Shown in pieces: positions 1-8,738 of a stretch of DNA of 64,000 nt. The notes beneath the pieces are model-generated. The model was not told where the DNA came from and made no database searches. It saw only the letters and a program-made list of their open reading frames with translations. This stretch comes from Caecibacter massiliensis. GTDB lineage: Bacteria > Bacillota > Negativicutes > Veillonellales > Megasphaeraceae. The position numbers were made by a program, and so were the translations under genes. Positions within the stretch are counted from its first letter, which is position 1. The number at the start of each line of letters is the position of its first letter. Location: contig LT608311.1 of assembly GCA_900095875.1 (NCBI GenBank), positions 1,488,001 to 1,552,000 on the forward strand. Direction: 5' to 3'.

Positions 1-1707
1 GCTACCTTGTTTTCCCTCTTTGTTTCCTTCACCCTGACTCCTATGCTGGCATCCCGGCTGTTTAAAAAAGGGGCAGAAGTAAAGAAGCGGCCTTTGTGGC
101 AATTTATGGACCGCATGGAGGAACGGGCCCGCCAGGAATATACGAAGATACTTACATGGAGTATTGATCATCCGCGGAAACTGGTCCTGCCCATCCTGTT
201 TTTGTTTGCAGTGGCACTGGGACTCCTGGTCAGCGGTACCGTGGGGTCGGAATTTATGCCGCAGACGGATGAAAGCGGGTTCCGCGTATCCATCCAGCTG
301 CCGGCAAATGCCAGCCTGGATAGAACAAATGGCGTCGCCCGGCAGATAGAAGATTATCTGAAGACTGTACCGGAAGTCACTTATTATACGGCTATGGTAG
401 GAGGAAAGCGGCAGAATGAAGCGACTATCAAAGTGACGCTGGACGACCGACGCAACCGTTCCCGGTCTATCTGGGATGTGACCAATGAGGTACGTAAATT
501 CGCCGCAGCCCATGTGTGGGATGGTACGGTACGGGTCCGGGAAGACCAGGCTTCCGTAGCCGGTACATCCGGCGGCTATGGCGGCGGATCCGGGAATCTC
601 CGGCTGGAACTCCGTGGCAAGGATAATGAACGGCTGCTCCAGAAATCGAAAGAAATCGAAACATGGATGCAGACGGATATTGCCGGCCTCAACGGGGTCA
701 GCAGTTCGTATGAAGATGGTATGCCTGAATACCGGCTTGTGGTGGACCGGGTGAAATTAAAACAGTACGGAGCATCACTGGATGATCTCAATAAAAATTT
801 CTCCAATGCTATCAGTGGGCAGAAAGCGGGAGTATTGCCAAACGATGCTAAAAACGATAATAACGATACAGATATTTACGTGCGGCTGAAAGGCGCCGAT
901 TCTTTCGGCGTATCCGATCTCAGACGAATCCCGCTCAATGCCAATGGTCATATCATCTTTGTCAGTGACGTGGCGCAGATTGTATCGGCTACAGGGCCGG
1001 TCACGATCCGCCGTACGGACAAAGAGCGGAGTATTACCCTGGGAGCCGTGCCGCAGGGCAGACCGCTCAGCGATATCATTCAGGACATAACGGCCCATTT
1101 GCAGACGATGGACTTGCAGGGCATCACCTACCGGTTTACCGGACAGGCAGATCAGATGACGATGGCATTCAGGAGTCTGGGCGAAGCCCTGGGATTATCG
1201 CTCATCCTGATATTCATGATTCTGGCGATTCTCTATGAATCCATCAAAACACCGTTTATCCGCATGTTTTCTCTCCCTCTGGGCCTGATTGGTTCTGTGT
1301 TCCTTCTGTTCCTCACGAATAATACGCTCAATCTTTATTCATTGATTGGCATTCTGGTCATGGACGGCATGGTGGCGAAAAACGGGACTCTGCTCCTGGA
1401 TTACACACTGACGCTGATTCATGAGCAGCATATGGATGTACGCAGCGCCGTCATCGAAGCCGGACGGGTCCGGCTTCGTCCTATTTTCATGACGACTCTT
1501 ACGATGATTGTGGGGATGCTGCCGACGGCATTATCTATGTCAGCCGGCTCAGAGACACGGTCCAGCATGGCCGTTGTCGTTATTGGCGGCCTGATTACAT
1601 CGACCGTATTTACCCTTGTGATTATTCCTATCCTGTTCCTTTTTATTGAAAACCACAGACCGGGCAGGAAAGGGGCTGATTCAGAGAAACGGCGCGTTAC
1701 CGGATAA
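1..1707 (+). CDS. RND efflux transporter permease, C-terminal part (5' end outside window)
   Basis: This is the C-terminal 568 residues of an inner-membrane AcrB/HAE1-type RND pump, which exports drugs or other hydrophobic compounds across both membranes with a periplasmic adaptor and outer-membrane channel. The reading frame is open from base 1, so the true start lies upstream. Visible are the end of the first transmembrane block (FTLTPMLASRLF), a large soluble porter domain, and a second block of about five hydrophobic helices with the family segment GILVMDGMVAKNGTLLLDYT. The conserved MTTLTMIVGMLPTALS also appears. The tail after the last helix is short and basic. No adaptor or TolC gene is in view; they would be expected to the left. 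Substrate cannot be told. Family assignment is firm. Confidence 0.93.
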   Translation, partial: ATLFSLFVSFTLTPMLASRLFKKGAEVKKRPLWQFMDRMEERARQEYTKILTWSIDHPRKLVLPILFLFAVALGLLVSGTVGSEFMPQTDESGFRVSIQLPANASLDRTNGVARQIEDYLKTVPEVTYYTAMVGGKRQNEATIKVTLDDRRNRSRSIWDVTNEVRKFAAAHVWDGTVRVREDQASVAGTSGGYGGGSGNLRLELRGKDNERLLQKSKEIETWMQTDIAGLNGVSSSYEDGMPEYRLVVDRVKLKQYGASLDDLNKNFSNAISGQKAGVLPNDAKNDNNDTDIYVRLKGADSFGVSDLRRIPLNANGHIIFVSDVAQIVSATGPVTIRRTDKERSITLGAVPQGRPLSDIIQDITAHLQTMDLQGITYRFTGQADQMTMAFRSLGEALGLSLILIFMILAILYESIKTPFIRMFSLPLGLIGSVFLLFLTNNTLNLYSLIGILVMDGMVAKNGTLLLDYTLTLIHEQHMDVRSAVIEAGRVRLRPIFMTTLTMIVGMLPTALSMSAGSETRSSMAVVVIGGLITSTVFTLVIIPILFLFIENHRPGRKGADSEKRRVTG

Positions 1708-1863
1708 CGGGTACGCAACGAGGGGCAGAATCAGCAACAATATAACTTTTTTTACAACGCAGTTTATATTTTCTTAAAGAAATATTCTTATACTATGGGC
1801 ACAGGAAAAAGAATTCTCTGATTTCAGATAGCTTCATTCCCTGAAATGATGAAAGGTGATTCT

Positions 1864-2811
1864 ATGATATCGATCATTACCCCTGTGTACAATGAAGAAG
1901 AAAATATAAACTGCTTTTATGATGCCGTCACGGCCGTTATGAAACAAGTGGGAATGGATTATGAACTGATATATGTCAACGATGGATCCCGCGATGGGAC
2001 TGAAAAGGAAATCAGCCGGCTGGCAGCTGCCGATCCTCACGTCCGGGCTGTTTCGCTGGCACGAAATTTCGGTCATCAGATTGCACTTACCTGTGGAATG
2101 GATCTTTCCATCGGAGATGCCATCATCACGCTGGATGGAGACATGCAGCATCCACCGGCCCTGATTCCTGCGCTGATAGCCCGGTGGCAGGAAGGATATG
2201 ATATCGTCCAGACCGTACGGGAAACGACGGAAAATGCCAGCCTTTTCAAACGGGTTACGTCCGCTGCCTATTATAAGCTCATGAATGCTATATCTGTGAC
2301 GTCCGTCGTTCCCGGAGGATCTGATTTCCGGCTCGTGGACCGGAAAGCCCTTTCCGTCTTCCGGCGCTTCCGCGAACACAGCCGTTTTATCCGTGGTATT
2401 GTAGGAGGACTGGGATTCCGGCAGACGACGCTGTCATTCAAAGCACCGGCCAGACATGCGGGCACGTCGAAATTTTCCCTGCGGAAAATGCTTCATCTGG
2501 CTATGGACGGCATCATTACCAACTCGACGGTACCGCTTCGTCTGACCTTTTATATCGGATTCCTGGGAGCCTTTGCCGGGCTGCTGATGATTATATATGT
2601 TTGTTATTGTCACATTGCGGGCATTACCGTGCCGGGCTGGTCCACGACAGTGATTCTCCTGGCAATCTTCGGCAGTGTCAACCTCATGGCTCTGGGCATA
2701 TTAGGCGAATACATCGGCCGTATTTTTGAAGAAACGAAACAGCGGCCATTGTATTGGCTGGCCAGTGATTCAAAGGAAACAGAACCGGACCGGTCCTTTA
2801 CCGGCCGGTGA
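1864..2811 (+). CDS. Family 2 glycosyltransferase, GtrB/DPM1-like, membrane-bound
   Basis: A 315-residue GT2 enzyme expected to move a sugar from a nucleotide donor to polyprenyl phosphate at the inner membrane face. The N-terminal GT-A fold begins MISIITPVYNEEENI, and the nucleotide/metal site is TLDGDMQHPP. Two hydrophobic C-terminal helices (around residues 225-250 and 265-290) match the GtrB/ArnC/dolichol-phosphate-mannose-synthase layout. An upstream in-frame ATG at 1846 exists, but AAAGGTGAT at 1850-1858 is a good ribosome site for ATG 1864, so that start is chosen. The gene ends 14 bases before the convergent ABC operon. Partner glycosyltransferases are not in view, so the acceptor (teichoic acid, O-antigen, lipid A) is unknown. 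Confidence 0.88.
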   Translation: MISIITPVYNEEENINCFYDAVTAVMKQVGMDYELIYVNDGSRDGTEKEISRLAAADPHVRAVSLARNFGHQIALTCGMDLSIGDAIITLDGDMQHPPALIPALIARWQEGYDIVQTVRETTENASLFKRVTSAAYYKLMNAISVTSVVPGGSDFRLVDRKALSVFRRFREHSRFIRGIVGGLGFRQTTLSFKAPARHAGTSKFSLRKMLHLAMDGIITNSTVPLRLTFYIGFLGAFAGLLMIIYVCYCHIAGITVPGWSTTVILLAIFGSVNLMALGILGEYIGRIFEETKQRPLYWLASDSKETEPDRSFTGR

Positions 2812-2825
2812 TAGTTTTTTTGTCT

Positions 2826-3569
2826 TTATAACAGGGACGACAGTAATTCTTGCGTATAGGTCTGCTGTGGATGATGAAATAGTTGTTCTGCCGGCCCCTC
2901 CTCTACAGCTCGTCCGTGATGCATGATGAGAATCCGGTCTGCCATGGTCCGGGCCAGATAGAGGTCATGGGTAATAAACAGGCAGGCTATGCGGTGATGT
3001 TGGCATATGCGGCGTATCAGGCCTGCGATTTCATTGCGGATGGTGGCATCGAGAGCACTGGTCACTTCATCACAGATGAGCAGTTCCGGGCCTATGACAA
3101 GGCTGCGGAGCAGGGCTGCTCTCTGACATTCGCCACCGCTGACTTCATGGGGATAGCGCCGGATAATATCTCTCGTCAAATGTACTTCTTCCATATATTG
3201 CTGGAACATTTCTGGTGTAACCGGAAGGTGATAATTGCGAATTCCGGCCAGAATGCTTTTTTCCAGTGTAAACCGGGGATGGAAAGACCGGTACGGATGC
3301 TGAAAGACCATCTGTATGTGCCGGTATAGTTGTTTCCTTTCTTTTTCTGGCACATTAGTAATGTCCTGATCATGAAAGAGAATATGGCCGCTGTCGGCCC
3401 GGGAAAACTGACAGATGATGCGGCAGAGCGTACTTTTTCCGCTGCCGCTTTCACCGGCAACAGCGAGAATTTCACCGGGGGGCAGAGAGAAAGACAGATG
3501 GTCTACGGCGGCAAAACGATGACCATTATGGGTATAGGTTTTTGTTAGATCCTGTACTTCAAAAAACAT
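2826..3569 (-). CDS. ABC transporter ATPase, OppF/NikE type
   Basis: A 247-residue ATP-binding subunit of a nickel/peptide-type importer. Walker A (GESGSGKST), signature SGGECQRAALLRSL, Walker B (LLICDEVTSAL) and the switch His (ITHD) are all present. It is the last gene of a five-gene minus-strand operon (two permeases, lipoprotein, two ATPases) and follows its partner ATPase by 12 bases. The pair would form the heterodimeric motor. It lacks the long C-terminal oligopeptide extension that many OppF proteins have, so it is nearer the NikE size. Whether the cargo is nickel, a metal chelate or a peptide cannot be read from this subunit. Confidence 0.9.
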   Translation of the reverse strand: MFFEVQDLTKTYTHNGHRFAAVDHLSFSLPPGEILAVAGESGSGKSTLCRIICQFSRADSGHILFHDQDITNVPEKERKQLYRHIQMVFQHPYRSFHPRFTLEKSILAGIRNYHLPVTPEMFQQYMEEVHLTRDIIRRYPHEVSGGECQRAALLRSLVIGPELLICDEVTSALDATIRNEIAGLIRRICQHHRIACLFITHDLYLARTMADRILIMHHGRAVEEGPAEQLFHHPQQTYTQELLSSLL

Positions 3570-3581
3570 AAGACAATCCTT

Positions 3582-4340
3582 TCAGAGTCCGGAATGGGAC
3601 AGCAATTCCCGTGTATAAGCAGAGCCTGGGTGTTTCAATACAGCCGGTGCCGGCCCGTATTCCTGAATCCGGCCCGATTTTAAAACGAGTAGTGTGTCTG
3701 CCAGATAGGAGGCCAGCCGCAGGTCATGGGTGACGAGGATGATGGCTGTACGATGATGACGACGCAGCCGGAGCAGTGCATCAGCCATTTTTTTCTGGGT
3801 GATGCTGTCTACAGCCGATGTCGGTTCATCAGCCAGGACCAGCCGTGGCGGGATAATAAGGGGAAATAAGAGTTCGGCCCGCTGGATCATGCCACCGGAC
3901 AGTTCCTGCGGATAGGAAGCCAGACTATCTGGCGGCAGGGACAGAACAGAAGCCCGGTCGGCGAGGATGCGATCAAATTCCTGATGACAGAGTCCGGCAG
4001 CGCGGGCGGCATCCCAGAGCTGCTGGTACACCGTACAGACCGGGCAGAATGACGTCAGGGCATCCTGGAATACGACACTGATTCCTGTGGGGCGGAGTGC
4101 TTTCCAGGATGACTGGTGGTGGAGCCGGTGGCCGTCCCAGGTAATGATTCCCCGGGTGATTGTGGTATCGGGTGCCGGCAGGCCGGCAGCAGTGCGCAGC
4201 AGGGTCGATTTGCCACTGCCGCTTTCACCGGCAATGACCAGTATTTCTCCTTCCTGCAGAGTAAAGGAGATATCGTTTGCTAAAGGCTTGTTTGCGGCAC
4301 AAATGGTAATATGCTGAAACGTAAGGAGAGGTTCTGACAT
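3582..4340 (-). CDS. ABC transporter ATPase, OppD/NikD type
   Basis: A 252-residue ATP-binding subunit, partner of the ATPase immediately downstream. Walker A is GESGSGKST, the signature is SGGMIQRAELLFPL, Walker B is LVLADEPTSAV and the switch is VTHD. The family call rests on the pairing of two such ATPases with two DppB/DppC-like permeases and a family 5 binding protein. The gene starts 18 bases after the binding-protein gene, consistent with one transcript. It is shorter than OppD (about 330 residues) and of NikD length (about 250). Specificity sits mainly in the binding protein, so the nickel label is only by resemblance. Confidence 0.89.
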   Translation of the reverse strand: MSEPLLTFQHITICAANKPLANDISFTLQEGEILVIAGESGSGKSTLLRTAAGLPAPDTTITRGIITWDGHRLHHQSSWKALRPTGISVVFQDALTSFCPVCTVYQQLWDAARAAGLCHQEFDRILADRASVLSLPPDSLASYPQELSGGMIQRAELLFPLIIPPRLVLADEPTSAVDSITQKKMADALLRLRRHHRTAIILVTHDLRLASYLADTLLVLKSGRIQEYGPAPAVLKHPGSAYTRELLSHSGL

Positions 4341-4358
4341 AGTGAGAGGCTCCTGGTT

Positions 4359-5906
4359 CTATTGGATATCTAATTCCGGTGTGATTTCATAGTAATCACA
4401 GGGATGGGCGGAAAAGCCGGTTACGTTCTTTTTCATGACGATATTCATCTTCAGGAATGAGGCGTACCATACGGCGTTGTCATCGAGTACCTGCTGCTGG
4501 ATTTGTCGTGCCAGTTCTATGCGCTGCCCGGCATCAAAGGTATTGTGAAGTTCATCTATCATCGCATCGGTCCGGGGATTGTTGTAGTGACCATTGTTAT
4601 ACGGCTGCCCTGAATAGATTTTACTCATGAGATAATATTCCGGGTCCCCCGTAGGTGCTGTCACGATTGCCTGGGCATATATATCGTATTCCCCGCGTTT
4701 CAGGAAGTCCTTGTAATTATCCGTGGCGTTGACATCGAGTTTGATGCCGATATCTTTCAGGGCCGACTGGGCGTATTCGGCGAGAAGAGGAAGTTCCTGG
4801 CGTGACGTGTAAGTCAGCCAGCGCAGTGTCAGAGGCTGGCCGTCCTTTATGACGTAACCATCGCTGTCTGTTTCTGTATACCCCGCTTCTTTCAGCAAGG
4901 TTTTGGCTTGTTCCGGATCATATCCAGGGCCATTCAGTCCCTTTCCATAAGGTGTCGTATCAGGGAAAGCGCCCGTTGCCATAACTCCGTTGCCATTCAG
5001 CAGTACATTTGCAAAGGTGTTTTTGTCCAGGGCCATGGCGATGGCTTTGCGTATGCGGTTATCCTGGAGTGCCGGTGTTTTAAAATTCATAGCTGCCTGA
5101 TATACACGGGACGTGGCAGCCGAACTAATATTATATTTGTCTGTATCCTGGAAATTAGGCAGGCTGGCATAGGGCAGCCCCTGAACGGCATCGAGTTCTC
5201 CACTTTGCATAGCCATGGACAAGGAGTCGCCATCAGTAATGCTGCGGACGACGATTTTATCTAATTTTGGCTTTGTCTGGCCCCAGTATTGTTCGTTCTT
5301 TTTGAGTTCTATGCCCTGGTCGGTCACTTTGATTGCCACATAGGGGCCGGTACCGACGGCGATTCTGTCTTTGATGCCGGCTTCCATGTCAATAATGGCA
5401 CCATACGGATCTGCCAGGTAATGAATCATGGCAGGTACCTTTTCTGACGAGTGGATGATGACAGTCTGACCGTCAGCGGTGATCTGGTCGATCTTCAGAT
5501 CATGGGGAGCCCGGTCATTCCGTTTGATGAGGTCTTCCAGACAGGCCTTAACGGCTTCGCCCGTTACTTTTTTTCCGTTGGAAAAGGTAATATCATCGCG
5601 CAAGTGGATTTTTAGCGTATAATCATCCATTTGTTCATATGATTCGGCAAGCCAGGGCTGGACATTCATTTCATTGTCGAATTTAAACAGTGTTTCCCCT
5701 ACACCATAGCGGATTGTACTCCAGCCACAGTAGGTATCATGAGGATCTGTGCTGGCGTTCTGCATAGCCGGGCCGTAGGCCATGGTCCCATAATGAAATA
5801 CCTTCCCTTCTTCTTTCGCTGTTTTGCCTGCATCGGATCCGCAGCCCGATACGAGCAGGGATGCTCCCAGAAGGGCTGTAATCAGATATTTGAATTTGTT
5901 GTTCAT
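4359..5906 (-). CDS. Solute-binding lipoprotein, family 5 (NikA/DppA/OppA-like)
   Basis: A 515-residue extracytoplasmic binding protein that delivers substrate to the two permeases. It has a lipoprotein signal peptide ending in the lipobox LVSGC and then the family 5 fold (AESYEQMDDYTLKIHLRDDI; a C-terminal segment starting YNNPRTDAMIDELHN). An in-frame GTG nine bases earlier is rejected because GAGGTG is spaced well for the ATG at 5906. It lies third in the operon, after the permeases, unlike E. coli nik where it is first. Divergent methyltransferases, one fused to a metal-sensor domain, make a metal or metal-chelate cargo attractive, but family 5 proteins also bind peptides and other ligands. 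Confidence 0.88.
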   Translation of the reverse strand: MNNKFKYLITALLGASLLVSGCGSDAGKTAKEEGKVFHYGTMAYGPAMQNASTDPHDTYCGWSTIRYGVGETLFKFDNEMNVQPWLAESYEQMDDYTLKIHLRDDITFSNGKKVTGEAVKACLEDLIKRNDRAPHDLKIDQITADGQTVIIHSSEKVPAMIHYLADPYGAIIDMEAGIKDRIAVGTGPYVAIKVTDQGIELKKNEQYWGQTKPKLDKIVVRSITDGDSLSMAMQSGELDAVQGLPYASLPNFQDTDKYNISSAATSRVYQAAMNFKTPALQDNRIRKAIAMALDKNTFANVLLNGNGVMATGAFPDTTPYGKGLNGPGYDPEQAKTLLKEAGYTETDSDGYVIKDGQPLTLRWLTYTSRQELPLLAEYAQSALKDIGIKLDVNATDNYKDFLKRGEYDIYAQAIVTAPTGDPEYYLMSKIYSGQPYNNGHYNNPRTDAMIDELHNTFDAGQRIELARQIQQQVLDDNAVWYASFLKMNIVMKKNVTGFSAHPCDYYEITPELDIQ

Positions 5907-5911
5907 ACATG

Positions 5912-6727
5912 TCACCTCGTCGTTTTGGAATCGGCCAGATCGCGCAGACTATCGGCAAAAATCTGGAATATGGCCACGGTAATAAATATAGCAGCACCTG
6001 GAACAAAAATTGTCCATGGGGCAGTCTGCAGCAGGTTACGCGCACCGCTCATCATCGATCCCCATTCAGCAGCCGGAGGGGCAGCACCGAGTCCGAGAAA
6101 GGAAAGACCGGCAATTTCCGTGATAATCGTACCGATGTCAAGAGCGGCGGTGATCAATACGGGACCTATGATTTCAGGCAGAATCTGTACGAGCAGGATT
6201 TTTAAAGGAGAAAAACCGCTCATGAGGGCCGCTTCGATGTAATATTCATGGCGTAGCGGCAGTACCTGATTGCGTACGAGACGTGTATATTTAGGCCAGG
6301 CAACGGCGGCGATGGCCGCGGCGGCATTGAACGTACCGCCGCCCAGTATGCCGGCCACGGCGATGGCAAAGACCATAGATGGAAAGGCGAGGAATACGTC
6401 GGTCAGGCGGAGCAGTATGGTCGTTGCCTTTCCTTTATGATAACCGCAGATCAGTCCGATAAAGGCGCCAAAAGAAGATGCTGCCAGGGCTACTGCCAGC
6501 GCAGTACATACGGTCGTCCTGGCGCCCGCTAAGGTGCGGGACAACATATCCCGGCCATAGCGGTCTGTCCCGAGCCAATGGATGGCATCGGGCGGTCTGA
6601 GCGCCATAGTCAGATTCTGGTCGTACGGGCCGAAGGGCATAATATAGTCTGCCAGAAAAGAGACCGCAAGGATTACCAGAATCAGGGATAAAAAGAAGTA
6701 AAAGCGGCGTTGTTTCGTAAGGTACAT
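5912..6727 (-). CDS. ABC transporter permease, NikC/DppC type
   Basis: A 271-residue inner-membrane permease of the nickel/peptide importer. Typical features are an N-terminal helix followed by a short soluble stretch containing HWLGTDRYGRDMLSR, then five further helices with the EAA-type coupling loop (AALMSGFSPLKILLVQILPE). It starts only 3 bases after the end of the other permease gene and ends 5 bases before the binding-protein start, so the genes are co-transcribed. Length and topology match DppC/NikC. No damage is visible. Confidence 0.91.
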   Translation of the reverse strand: MYLTKQRRFYFFLSLILVILAVSFLADYIMPFGPYDQNLTMALRPPDAIHWLGTDRYGRDMLSRTLAGARTTVCTALAVALAASSFGAFIGLICGYHKGKATTILLRLTDVFLAFPSMVFAIAVAGILGGGTFNAAAAIAAVAWPKYTRLVRNQVLPLRHEYYIEAALMSGFSPLKILLVQILPEIIGPVLITAALDIGTIITEIAGLSFLGLGAAPPAAEWGSMMSGARNLLQTAPWTIFVPGAAIFITVAIFQIFADSLRDLADSKTTR

Positions 6728-6730
6728 GAG

Positions 6731-7669
6731 TCAGTCCTCCTTTTCCCGGGCAGCAATGCGCGGGTCGAGAAAACGGCAGACTATATCAGAAAGAAGATTG
6801 ACTCCGACGTATATAAGGGACATCCATATGACGTATGCCTGAATGATGGGATAATCGCGCATCATAATCGCATCTACAGCCAATTTTCCGATGCCGTCCC
6901 AAAGGAAGATAGATTCGATGATGGCGGCACCGCCCAGCAGGGATCCGGCCGATACGGCGAGCAATGCCAGAAGGGGTGCCAGTACGGAACGCAGTACATA
7001 GCGGGTGATGACGAACTGGTAAGATAGTCCCCGGGACAGGGCGGCCTGTACATATTCCTTGCTCAGTTCATCGAGGAATACAGCCCGTATCTGGCGCGTG
7101 TATTTGGCCGTCATAGCGATAGCAAGGGTAAGGGCGGGCAGAATGGGCAGCATGGATGAGCTTGTACCCAGAAAAGAAAAAACATGCCACTTTACGGCGA
7201 ATATATATAACAAAATAATAGCGATAAAAAAATCTGGCAGAGAATTTCCGGTAAACGACAGCAGGCGGACCAGCTGGTCCCAGATACTGCCTTTGCGGAT
7301 TGCCGCAAGAATGCCCAGCGGCAGGGATATGAGCAATGTCAGCCCCAATGCCATGGCCATCAATTCAATCGTAGTAGGCAGCTTGTCCATAATCATCGTA
7401 AAGACGGGCATGCCGGAAACGAAGGAATTTCCCATATCGCCATGGAGTATGTTAACGACCCAGGATGCATACTGGGTAAAAAAATCCTGATCCAGGCCCA
7501 GACTGGCACGGCGGGCAGCCGCTGCAGCTTCGTTGGCGCCCCCGTTCTGGTCATACAGGATATCGACTGTATCGGTCGAAACGGTGTGCATCAGGGCGAA
7601 TGACATGAACGTAATGCCTATCAGTATGAGAATAAGGTGCAGCAGCCGTTTCCATATATACCGTTTCAT
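6731..7669 (-). CDS. ABC transporter permease, NikB/DppB type
   Basis: A 312-residue permease and first gene of the five-gene importer operon. The N-terminal helix begins MKRYIWKRLLHLILILIGIT and the coupling loop contains LSRGLSYQFVITRYVLR, both usual for DppB/NikB. A longer frame extends upstream to 7708, but AAAGAGGT sits just before ATG 7669, making that the likely start. The gene diverges from the methyltransferase cluster across about 235 bases that hold promoters in both directions and a C/G-tract palindrome. That arrangement suggests shared control. Confidence 0.91.
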   Translation of the reverse strand: MKRYIWKRLLHLILILIGITFMSFALMHTVSTDTVDILYDQNGGANEAAAAARRASLGLDQDFFTQYASWVVNILHGDMGNSFVSGMPVFTMIMDKLPTTIELMAMALGLTLLISLPLGILAAIRKGSIWDQLVRLLSFTGNSLPDFFIAIILLYIFAVKWHVFSFLGTSSSMLPILPALTLAIAMTAKYTRQIRAVFLDELSKEYVQAALSRGLSYQFVITRYVLRSVLAPLLALLAVSAGSLLGGAAIIESIFLWDGIGKLAVDAIMMRDYPIIQAYVIWMSLIYVGVNLLSDIVCRFLDPRIAAREKED

Positions 7670-7716
7670 AAAGAGACCTCTTTCCTGGGAGAATCTATCG
7701 GTAATCAACGCTATTA

Positions 7717-7747
7717 ATTATAATATATTTTTATGAAAAATGGTAAG
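7717..7747 (-). promoter_or_regulatory. Predicted promoter of the nickel/peptide-type ABC operon
   Basis: On the minus strand a perfect -10 TATAAT occupies 7722-7717. A weak -35 TTACCA sits 18 bases upstream (7746-7741). Transcription would start near 7710, about 40 bases before the first permease ATG. The -35 matches consensus at only four positions, so an activator or de-repression may be needed. Confidence 0.5.
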
Positions 7748-7810
7748 CCGGGTAGGGGGATGCAGTCAATAAAAGTCTCTTATACTGCATGCAGGAATTC
7801 TGTGTTTCCA

Positions 7811-7829
7811 TATGCCCCCTGAGGGGATA
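7811..7829. promoter_or_regulatory. Candidate metal-regulator operator (C/G-tract palindrome)
   Basis: TATGCCCCCTGAGGGGATA is an imperfect inverted repeat: TAT-CCCC against GGGG-ATA. CsoR/RcnR-family repressors are known to bind G/C tracts flanked by A/T ends. It lies between the divergent ABC operon and the methyltransferase genes, one of which carries a CsoR/RcnR-type domain. The site is seen directly; the assignment to that protein family is inference. Confidence 0.4.
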
Positions 7830-7856
7830 GTCAAAAAAGAGTTTTGCTTATATACT

Positions 7857-7885
7857 TTTAAGTAAATATACGGGTATGCTATAAA
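7857..7885 (+). promoter_or_regulatory. Predicted promoter of the first methyltransferase gene
   Basis: An extended -10 (TGC then TATAAA at 7880-7885) lies about 20 bases before the start codon of the gene at 7905. The -35 region (TTTAAG near 7857-7862) is poor. The extended -10 could compensate, or a regulator may be required. The C/G palindrome at 7811-7829 is about 30 bases upstream of the -35. Confidence 0.4.
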
Positions 7886-7904
7886 TCATCAGGGGGAAAT
7901 ACAG

Positions 7905-8648
7905 ATGGAGGAACTTAGCAAACAAATTCAGGAATATTGGAATAAGCGCAGTCAGGATTTTAGTACAGTGCGACGCAGAGAACTGGCCAGCCCGGATGCA
8001 CTGGCCTGGCAGTCCTATATTATGAAATATTTACCACGTGGCCGCCGATTGAAGATATTGGATATCGGTACCGGCCCGGGGTTCCTGGCTATTCTCATGG
8101 CACGCCTGGGACATGATGTCACAGCCATTGATTCTTCGACAGGCATGATACAAGAGGCCCGGCGGAATGCGGCGGAACATCACGTATCTGTTGATTTTCA
8201 GGCAGGTGACGCTCAGGCACTGCCGTTTGCATCGGCTTCGTTTGACGTAGTATTGTCTCGTAATCTGACGTGGAACCTGCCAAATGCAGTGAAGGCGTAC
8301 CAGGACTGGCACCGCGTACTGCGCGATGGCGGATTGCTTTTGAATTTTGATTCCGATTATGGTCCTGTTCAGTTTACCTCGGCTGCATCAGAAGAAAAGA
8401 ATATTCATCATACTGTCGATTCGGACCTTATCCGGGAGTGCGAATCCCTGAAAGATGCCTTATCTATCAGCAGGGAATGTCGTCCGGCATGGGATATGTA
8501 CCGGCTGCAGGATATCGGATTTACCGATTGTCAGTGCGTAAAAGATATCCGTCCGGTTGTTCATATTTCATCGTGTATGCAATATGATTCGGCTCCCTTA
8601 TTCTGCCTTTCAGCACACAAAAAAGGATTGGCCCGCTGTGCCCATTGA
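7905..8648 (+). CDS. Class I SAM-dependent methyltransferase
   Basis: A 247-residue Rossmann-fold methyltransferase. SAM-binding motif I is LDIGTGPGFLAILMA (about residues 51-65), the acidic motif II residue is in VTAIDSS, and motif IV/post-motif is SRNLTWNLP. It resembles the gene at 9695, which has the same LDIGTGPGFxAILMA motif and the related CRNVTWILY. The two are probably paralogues with different substrates. It is the first gene of a plus-strand cluster divergent from a nickel/peptide importer. It has a ribosome site AGGGGGAAA. Substrate is unknown; nothing points to rRNA, quinone or DNA methylation. A small-molecule substrate linked to the importer is inference. Confidence 0.85.
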   Translation: MEELSKQIQEYWNKRSQDFSTVRRRELASPDALAWQSYIMKYLPRGRRLKILDIGTGPGFLAILMARLGHDVTAIDSSTGMIQEARRNAAEHHVSVDFQAGDAQALPFASASFDVVLSRNLTWNLPNAVKAYQDWHRVLRDGGLLLNFDSDYGPVQFTSAASEEKNIHHTVDSDLIRECESLKDALSISRECRPAWDMYRLQDIGFTDCQCVKDIRPVVHISSCMQYDSAPLFCLSAHKKGLARCAH

Positions 8649-8663
8649 CATGATCTGTTTCCA

Positions 8664-8692
8664 TTGACACACGGCGACGGTGAACGTATCAT
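8664..8692 (+). promoter_or_regulatory. Predicted promoter of the methyltransferase-metal sensor fusion gene
   Basis: TTGACA (8664-8669), a 17-base spacer and TATCAT (8687-8692) form a near-consensus promoter in the 90-base gap before the fusion gene. TGACA recurs four times in this gap (near 8646, 8665, 8697 and 8709), possibly regulatory. The fusion gene may therefore be transcribed separately from the first methyltransferase. Confidence 0.6.
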
Positions 8693-8738
8693 AAGACATG
8701 ACAACGTGTGACAATTCTTTCAAATAGTGGTGAAAGCA

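Noticed and set aside
1846-1863. An earlier ATG pair for the GT2 gene
   Set aside because: The ribosome site AAAGGTGAT lies inside this stretch and serves ATG 1864.
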